In this document: one piece after another, positions 5,142 through 8,636 of the stretch
How positions within the stretch are numbered: the first letter of the stretch is position 1
Layout of the letters: the number at the start of each line of letters is the position of its first letter
DNA from: Candidatus Roizmanbacteria bacterium
Lineage (GTDB): Bacteria; Patescibacteriota; Microgenomatia; UBA1406; GWC2-37-13
DNA: 8,636 nt
NCBI GenBank assembly: GCA_016186235.1
Contig: JACPMD010000071.1
Coordinates: forward strand, 1 to 8,636
Direction of reading: 5' to 3'
Notes under the pieces: generated by a model
Databases searched by the model: none
What the model saw: the letters and a program-made list of their open reading frames with translations, nothing else
Told to the model about the DNA's origin: nothing
Program-made: the position numbers and the translations under genes

Positions 5142-6014
5142 GTGGGAAAAATACGAACGAGAGTTTTAGGCCTAGAGGACGTTGAGAAAAAACAAAAAGC
5201 AGAACAAAAGCAAAGAGCCGTAGAAAAAAAGCATAAGAAAGGTCAGGCGACTAAAGTTCATCTTCCAGGAATGAAGGGTGGAGAGCGATTAAAAGCAGTA
5301 GAAGCAGATGAAAAGTCGCTAGAGAAGATGGAGAAGGCGAAAAAACTTCTGGAAGAAAAACCCTTCGACTCAGCTCAGGGTAAACCCTCTGAATCGAAGC
5401 GCAAGAGGAAAGTAAAGGCACGGCTGCGCGGAATAAATTATCGAAAAGCAACAAAGTTCGTTGACAAGAAGAAAATGTACCCACTCAAAGACGCGATCGA
5501 GCTTCTAAAAAAAATGAAGTTTGCCAAATTCGATGAATCGGTAGAGCTTCATCTCAACGTTGACAAATCAGGGTTAAAGGGTGAGTCAGAGCTTCCTCAC
5601 TCGACCGGCAAAACTTTTCGCGTAAAAATTGTCGATGAAGATGTATTAGCAGCAATCGAAAAAGGCAAGATAGACTTTGATATGTTGGTAACCCATCCAT
5701 CATTTATGCCTAAGCTCGCCCGTTTTGCCAAGGTATTGGGGCCAAGAGGCCTCATGCCAAATCCCAAAGCCGGAACGATTTCAGACAAACCTCAAGAGGT
5801 AGTAAAACGATTCGAAAAGGGATCGATGAAATGGAAGACAGAAGCGAAAGCTCCTCTTATTCATCAAATGATCGGCAAAGTCTCTTTTGAAGATAAAAAA
5901 CTTCAGGAAAATGCGGACGTGTTTCTCAAATCAGTTGGGTCTCAGCACATCAAAACAGCTTTCATTAAAACCACCATGAGCCCATCGGTGAGAATTGACT
6001 TAGACAAAACTTAA
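5142..6014 (+). CDS. rplA: Ribosomal protein L1 with lysine-rich N-terminal extension
   Basis: L1 forms the mobile stalk at the ribosomal E site and binds 23S rRNA. The GTG start at 5142 gives 290 residues, against about 230 in most bacteria. Residues 1-95 are a charged, probably helical extension (KKQKAEQKQRAVEKKHKK); similar tails occur on Microgenomates L1 proteins. The L1 fold begins near 96 (RGINYRKATKFVDKKKMYPLKDAIELL) and contains SVELHLNVD, LPHSTGKTFRVKI and the signature LARFAKVLGPRGLMPNPKAGT (192-212), ending IKTTMSPSVRIDL. Between VKIVD and EDVLAAIEKGKIDFD about 19-20 residues found in most bacterial L1 proteins are missing, in frame; this may be a lineage trait. Residues 74-86 come from a palindromic repeat. 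The gene follows rplK by 10 nt, and no rplJ or rplL follows. Confidence 0.93.
   Translation: MGKIRTRVLGLEDVEKKQKAEQKQRAVEKKHKKGQATKVHLPGMKGGERLKAVEADEKSLEKMEKAKKLLEEKPFDSAQGKPSESKRKRKVKARLRGINYRKATKFVDKKKMYPLKDAIELLKKMKFAKFDESVELHLNVDKSGLKGESELPHSTGKTFRVKIVDEDVLAAIEKGKIDFDMLVTHPSFMPKLARFAKVLGPRGLMPNPKAGTISDKPQEVVKRFEKGSMKWKTEAKAPLIHQMIGKVSFEDKKLQENADVFLKSVGSQHIKTAFIKTTMSPSVRIDLDKT
5361..5399. repeat. REP-like palindromic repeat inserted in rplA
   Basis: An imperfect hairpin. CTTCGA, TCAG and AGGG on the left (5363-5380) pair with CCCT, CTGA and TCGAAG on the right (5385-5399), with a CTC bulge, one C-A mismatch and a TAAA loop. It is 39 nt, exactly 13 codons, and is read as PFDSAQGKPSESK. 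Peptides of the form FDSAQGKP recur in unrelated CPR proteins because this palindrome is dispersed in those genomes; that recollection is not checked here. It lies in the flexible extension, where an insertion is harmless. Confidence 0.8.
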
Positions 6015-6016
6015 CT

Positions 6017-6121
6017 TCATTTCTTGAACCTTATTTTTCCTGCGATTATCAGAAGGAGAAAGATAATTACAAGAATTCCCCATGAAACTGCAGCGAGATC
6101 AAGTGATTTTGGATTAAACAT
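6017..6121 (-). CDS. Small single-helix membrane protein, 34 residues
   Basis: An open frame from ATG 6121 to TGA at 6017-6019. The product is MFNPKSLDLAA, then a hydrophobic helix VSWGILVIIFLLLIIAG (about 12-29), then the basic end KIRFKK. The positive-inside rule puts the C-terminus in the cytoplasm. Its first codon overlaps the stop of the upstream small gene in ATGTTTAA (8 nt), which suggests coupled translation and supports a real gene despite the size. The stop lies 2 nt from the convergent rplA stop, so it fills the spacer exactly. I recognise no family; function unknown. Confidence 0.6.
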   Translation of the reverse strand: MFNPKSLDLAAVSWGILVIIFLLLIIAGKIRFKK

Positions 6122-6323
6122 TTTTTTCTCTTAGTATTAAAACTGAAATAAATAAACTTGATAAGCCATACAAAGTATATTTTAGCATAAAGAGAATATT
6201 TACTGGGTTAATAAATGCTGCCACAAACCAAGCGACCGCCATATTCGAGAAAAAGTTTGCTAACGATTTTGTCTGCTCTAAATTGAAGCTAATAATCACC
6301 AACAATATCCTAGAAAGTTCCAT
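6114..6323 (-). CDS. Small membrane protein with two predicted helices
   Basis: From ATG 6323 the product is 69 residues: MELSRILLVIISFNLEQTKSLANFFSN, then hydrophobic stretches at about 29-46 (AVAWFVAAFINPVNILFM) and 49-65 (YTLYGLSSLFISVLIL), ending REKNV. A GTG at 6350 would add 9 residues, but it lies inside the dispersed GACTATAGAC repeat, so the ATG is preferred; no good ribosome binding site supports either. The gene is 34 nt after the kinase-like gene on the same strand and overlaps the next small membrane protein by 8 nt, so the pair is probably co-expressed. I recognise no family; a small two-subunit membrane component is a guess. Confidence 0.55.
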   Translation of the reverse strand: MELSRILLVIISFNLEQTKSLANFFSNMAVAWFVAAFINPVNILFMLKYTLYGLSSLFISVLILREKNV

Positions 6324-6331
6324 CTCAAAAT

Positions 6332-6353
6332 TCAATAGACTATAGACCACAAA
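6332..6353. repeat. Dispersed spacer repeat, copy 2 (ATAGACN heptamers)
   Basis: Second copy of the 22-base repeat at 91-112 (20 of 22 identical, same orientation), with the core GACTATAGAC. It fills most of the spacer between the kinase-like gene and the small membrane protein gene. Confidence 0.6.
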
Positions 6354-6357
6354 GAAA

Positions 6358-7035
6358 TTAGATTTTAAATCTTCTTTTTGCTACAAATACAATCGTTTCA
6401 GCGGCGTCCTCGATGCTTAATTTTTGCCCGGTGCGGATGACGAGATCATAGTGATGGGCTTTGCGAGGGTCGTGGTGGAAAAGCGTTTGGATAAAGTCAT
6501 CCCTTTCTCTATCAGATTTCTCAATTCGATTTATAGCCTGCTGACGGGTTAGCTTCTCAAACTCCATCTCCCACAGGATTCGTTGTTCCATCTCACAAAT
6601 GATGCGAACTTTTAATGCGTGGGGAAATAAATACTCCCCGCCTCTTCCTACAATAATTGCATATCCACGATTCCCAATCGTAGAGAGAACTTTTACCAAA
6701 TTCTTGTAATAGCTATTTAAATTAAGATAGCGCCTGCCAAAAAAATCAGAGACGATTTCATCGATGAAGGGAATATTGGTCTCATCAACTTCCTTTATGA
6801 GCTTTTTTTCTAGACGAGTCTCCTTTGCGATCTGATCAACAATTTCGCCGTGAAACACCTTCCAGGGTGTCCCGAGTTTTTTCTCGACAAGATAGGCGAT
6901 GGGCCTACCGCCTGATCCCATTTCTCGAGAAATGATAATAAGAGGGAGTTCTTTTTGAGGCTCTTTTTTTTTGAAGAGGTGAGACAGCCTATTTGAAAAG
7001 ACGTTTTTGTCGATGAGCTGAAAAATTCTTCTCAT
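6358..7035 (-). CDS. Cytidylate kinase-like family protein
   Basis: A 225-residue P-loop protein of the cytidylate-kinase-like family (Cytidylate_kin2 type), distinct from classical Cmk. After a 30-residue basic leader, the nucleotide-binding loop is ISREMGSGGRPIAYLVEKKLG (about 35-55). A central block GNRGYAIIVGRGGEYLFPHALKVRII (121-146) contains the GRGG motif. The lid-like region follows with IEKSDRERDDFIQTLFHHDPRKAHHYDLVIRT (171-202), where arginines and the HYDLVI strand are typical. It probably phosphorylates a nucleotide or a related small molecule; the true substrate of this branch is not established. A TTG at 7038 directly before the ATG is not needed as start. A -10-like TATACT lies 9 nt before the ATG. 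It follows the DUF4349 gene by 46 nt. Confidence 0.8.
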   Translation of the reverse strand: MRRIFQLIDKNVFSNRLSHLFKKKEPQKELPLIIISREMGSGGRPIAYLVEKKLGTPWKVFHGEIVDQIAKETRLEKKLIKEVDETNIPFIDEIVSDFFGRRYLNLNSYYKNLVKVLSTIGNRGYAIIVGRGGEYLFPHALKVRIICEMEQRILWEMEFEKLTRQQAINRIEKSDRERDDFIQTLFHHDPRKAHHYDLVIRTGQKLSIEDAAETIVFVAKRRFKI

Positions 7036-7044
7036 CAAACAAAT

Positions 7045-7050
7045 AGTATA
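7045..7050 (-). promoter_or_regulatory. Possible -10 element (TATACT) of the kinase-like gene
   Basis: On the minus strand TATACT ends 9 nt before the ATG at 7035, and AGTATACT (7045-7052) is palindromic. The -35 region has only a weak TTACGT at 19 nt spacing, so this may be a secondary promoter within the DUF4349 unit. Confidence 0.4.
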
Positions 7051-7081
7051 CTCCTCAAGTATGAGAAAAACGTAAGACTAT

Positions 7082-7984
7082 TTAGACGACTCTTCTCTTC
7101 CTGAGGAAATAGGCAACAAGAAACACGGGAATAAGAATAACTGAATAGACCGCGAGCCAGATTACAAAGGTCCCCAGTTTTCTGAGATTGCCAATGAGCG
7201 AACGAACCGCCTGCTTGAATATTACCTCTGGCCTCCATGCTTCTGATGGAGCATAGGGGAGAGCTAATTCATCAGTAGAGAGATACAAGGTCAGCTTTGC
7301 CATCTGGGCGTTTTTCTCGAGATAGTTTTGCTGGCCTTTGACCGAGTCGATCTGTGATTGGAGGGTTATAATTTCTCTTTGGACTGTCAATATATCTTGC
7401 ACATTTGTTGCCTTATCGAGTATTTCTTCAAATTTCTTCTTTGTTTTTTCCAGCGTTGCGAGTCGTGCTTCGTTATCAACATACTCATCGGTGACGTCCT
7501 GTCCTGACAGGTTTTCTGAAATTACTTTCACCGCAAGACCCCGAAACGCTTGAAGACCCTCCTGAAGCTTCGTTGACGGAACACGCACGGTGACAGTCGC
7601 GGTTGGTGCGTCTTGAGGGTTATTAAGATTAGAGTTGACCATGTACCCGCCGAGTTGGTCTGCTTTTTGAATGATTTGTTCTCTCACCTCTGTCACGTTA
7701 TTGACAAGCAAAGAGAGGTATGATTCTTGGACGACGAGCCTATTTTTAACGTCCGGAGCAGGAGCAGCTTCGTCATAGGAGGGCGCTATTCCACCGATTC
7801 TCGGTATATCAAAATTCAAGGAACCCGGAGCAGACTTCATCGCGACACCAGAATCAGCTGATTCATATAAGGCGGTTCTTCTGGTTAAGCCACCAAAAAA
7901 TTGAGAGTAGACAAAGTAAGCAACGATGATAAGAAGTAGAGAGGTTAGCTTATGAGTCTTGATCCAATTAAGAAGTCTACCCAT
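7082..7984 (-). CDS. DUF4349 domain membrane protein
   Basis: A 300-residue membrane protein with the whole DUF4349 layout. It has an N-terminal helix at about 13-27 (LTSLLLIIVAYFVYS), a linker, then a conserved domain beginning LVVQESYLSLLVNNVTEVREQIIQKADQLGGYMVNS (83-118). This continues with VTVRVPSTKLQEGLQAF and DVTDEYVDNEARLATLEKT. A coiled coil follows at about 169-230, with DILTVQREIITLQSQIDSVKGQQNYLEKNAQMAKLTLYL. A C-terminal helix at about 272-294 ends in RKRR. The soluble part therefore probably sits outside the membrane between two anchors. The family is widespread and lacks an agreed biochemical role; members are often described as lipoproteins, but no lipobox is present here. It opens a minus-strand unit from a good promoter at 7993-8021. 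Confidence 0.88.
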   Translation of the reverse strand: MGRLLNWIKTHKLTSLLLIIVAYFVYSQFFGGLTRRTALYESADSGVAMKSAPGSLNFDIPRIGGIAPSYDEAAPAPDVKNRLVVQESYLSLLVNNVTEVREQIIQKADQLGGYMVNSNLNNPQDAPTATVTVRVPSTKLQEGLQAFRGLAVKVISENLSGQDVTDEYVDNEARLATLEKTKKKFEEILDKATNVQDILTVQREIITLQSQIDSVKGQQNYLEKNAQMAKLTLYLSTDELALPYAPSEAWRPEVIFKQAVRSLIGNLRKLGTFVIWLAVYSVILIPVFLVAYFLRKRRVV

Positions 7985-7992
7985 TACTTTTT

Positions 7993-8021
7993 ACAATAGC
8001 GATTTTCAATCTGTTTGTCAA
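7993..8021 (-). promoter_or_regulatory. Promoter of the DUF4349 unit
   Basis: On the minus strand a perfect TTGACA (8016-8021), a 17-base spacer and TATTGT (7993-7998) precede the ATG at 7984 by 8 nt, again predicting a leaderless mRNA. It lies wholly in the 59-nt gap after the upstream hypothetical gene. Confidence 0.75.
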
Positions 8022-8043
8022 TATAATTTGTGCTGAGAGAGGT

Positions 8044-8511
8044 TTATGGTCGAGGCCAAATACTTGAGGCACCTTTACTGGCAAAAACTAAAGCGCCAAA
8101 TATATTCATGAGCGGACTCTGCGGCTTAGTTAAATCTGGTCGCTCCATAATAGGCATAACTTTTTTTCCACCACGTACATCTGAAAGTTTGATAGGAGGT
8201 CCAACGCGTTGACCGCCGAGAACCAATCTTGTTTCACCTTGAGTATCATCTTTGCCCAGAGGTTTAACTTCGACTTCATATCTTGCTTGTAAACCAGTAG
8301 CGGTGATAGTATGGTTTCCTAGAGGTAGTTCTTCAACTGGAGCTGACTCAACCGCTGCAAAGGCCTGATCTAATTGGGCAGAATTATTCATGTCAACTTG
8401 AATTGGTTCTGATAGAAGAACTTTATAAACAGATGAAATTACAGGAATAACAGCCATTGCTAATTCAATTGCATTTCTTACTTCCGGCGTTAACACAGAA
8501 GCTTCTAACAT
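8044..8511 (-). CDS. Hypothetical protein
   Basis: I do not recognise this gene. From ATG 8511 it is 155 residues. It starts with a long helical segment (PEVRNAIELAMAVIPVISSVYKVLL, about 9-33) that is hydrophobic enough to be a membrane or amphipathic helix. A beta-rich middle follows with LPLGNHTITATGLQARYEVEVKPLGKD and TRLVLGGQRVGPPIKLSDVRGGKK, then a proline- and serine-containing tail. A longer frame from TTG 8559 adds 16 residues, but a promoter (8522-8550) sits within that extension, so the ATG is preferred. No Shine-Dalgarno sequence is evident. It stands alone between a divergent gene and the DUF4349 unit. Coding status rests on the open frame, promoter and lack of alternatives. Confidence 0.6.
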   Translation of the reverse strand: MLEASVLTPEVRNAIELAMAVIPVISSVYKVLLSEPIQVDMNNSAQLDQAFAAVESAPVEELPLGNHTITATGLQARYEVEVKPLGKDDTQGETRLVLGGQRVGPPIKLSDVRGGKKVMPIMERPDLTKPQSPLMNIFGALVFASKGASSIWPRP

Positions 8512-8521
8512 ATGAAATGTT

Positions 8522-8550
8522 ATTTTACACGAGGCAGTCCTAAAAGACAA
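8522..8550 (-). promoter_or_regulatory. Promoter of the hypothetical gene at 8511
   Basis: On the minus strand TTGTCT (8545-8550), 17 bases and TAAAAT (8522-8527) end 10 nt before the ATG at 8511. This supports the shorter start and a very short or absent leader. Confidence 0.55.
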
Positions 8551-8572
8551 CCTATTCAAATATATTGAAGGG

Positions 8573-8586
8573 TGAGAGATCTCTCA
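8573..8586. promoter_or_regulatory. 14-base perfect palindrome, possible operator
   Basis: TGAGAGATCTCTCA is a perfect palindrome 5 nt upstream of the TATAAT box of the last gene, in the divergent spacer. A repressor or activator bound here could control the plus-strand gene. The binding protein is unknown. Confidence 0.45.
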
Positions 8587-8591
8587 TTCTA

Positions 8592-8597
8592 TATAAT
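8592..8597 (+). promoter_or_regulatory. Consensus -10 element TATAAT of the last gene
   Basis: TATAAT ends 6 nt before the ATG at 8604, so the transcript would start at or next to the start codon. No clear -35 lies at 16-18 nt; TTGAAG at 8565-8570 is 21 nt away. The palindrome at 8573-8586 occupies this region, which may mean activator control. Confidence 0.5.
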
Positions 8598-8603
8598 GAG
8601 GAT

Positions 8604-8636
8604 ATGATTGATCAATATGGAGCATTTTGGGAATAC
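8604..8636 (+). CDS. Start of a gene cut by the window edge
   Basis: Eleven open codons from ATG 8604 to the window end read MIDQYGAFWEY. The consensus TATAAT 6 nt upstream, in the spacing shared by other genes here, supports a real start. Too little is present to name a product. Confidence 0.45.
   Translation, partial: MIDQYGAFWEY

Noticed and set aside
7036..7038. TTG start one codon before the kinase-like ATG
   Set aside because: The adjacent ATG at 7035 is the better start and the extra residue changes nothing.
8512..8559. Longer start (TTG 8559) for the hypothetical gene
   Set aside because: A TTGTCT-17-TAAAAT promoter lies within the added segment and leads to the ATG at 8511.
1..8636. 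tRNA, rRNA, CRISPR array, transposase or riboswitch
   Set aside because: I saw no cloverleaf arms with a TTCRA loop, no regularly spaced direct repeats with unique spacers, no transposase motifs, and the leaders are too short for a riboswitch.

Overview
The window looks like a piece of a Candidate Phyla Radiation (Patescibacteria) genome, most probably from the Microgenomates side. The grounds are the very tight packing, the long lysine-rich N-terminal extension on ribosomal protein L1, the two secreted/anchored proteins of unknown function, the DUF4349 protein, the simple heptanucleotide repeats in the spacers, and a palindrome encoding PFDSAQGKPSES inside a ribosomal protein gene. TGA is used as a stop (abiEi, nusG), so this is not one of the CPR lineages that reads TGA as glycine. 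No RNA genes or CRISPR arrays were seen, and no spacer exceeds about 210 bases.

Layout. Positions 1-205 hold repeats and perhaps the tail of an earlier gene, followed by rnhB (+, RNase HII). On the minus strand a two-gene unit runs 2491 to 859: a secreted protein and then a signal-peptide protein with a C-terminal membrane anchor. Divergent from it is a complete type IV toxin-antitoxin pair, abiEi-abiEii, behind a consensus promoter that carries a perfect 10-bp inverted repeat. It ends in a short diverged copy of the start of the neighbouring secreted-protein gene, a probable insertion scar. Next comes the transcription/translation operon secE-nusG-rplK-rplA (+). The rplK gene is broken: about 38 codons are missing from its middle and the frame changes. 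The L1 gene carries a palindromic repeat in frame. From 6017 to 7984 the minus strand carries a DUF4349 membrane protein, a cytidylate-kinase-like protein and two small membrane proteins that overlap by 8 nt. The window ends with a hypothetical minus-strand gene and the first 11 codons of a divergent plus-strand gene.

Two features run through the window. First, nearly every gene that opens a transcription unit has a -10-like hexamer ending only 6-10 nt before its start codon, which predicts leaderless mRNAs; Shine-Dalgarno sequences are weak or absent. Second, genes inside operons are joined by ATGA or longer stop/start overlaps, so they are probably translated by coupling. The most notable points are the AbiE cassette with its operator and scar just upstream of the essential secE operon, the damaged or split L11 gene, the palindromic repeat inside L1, and the leaderless promoter architecture.
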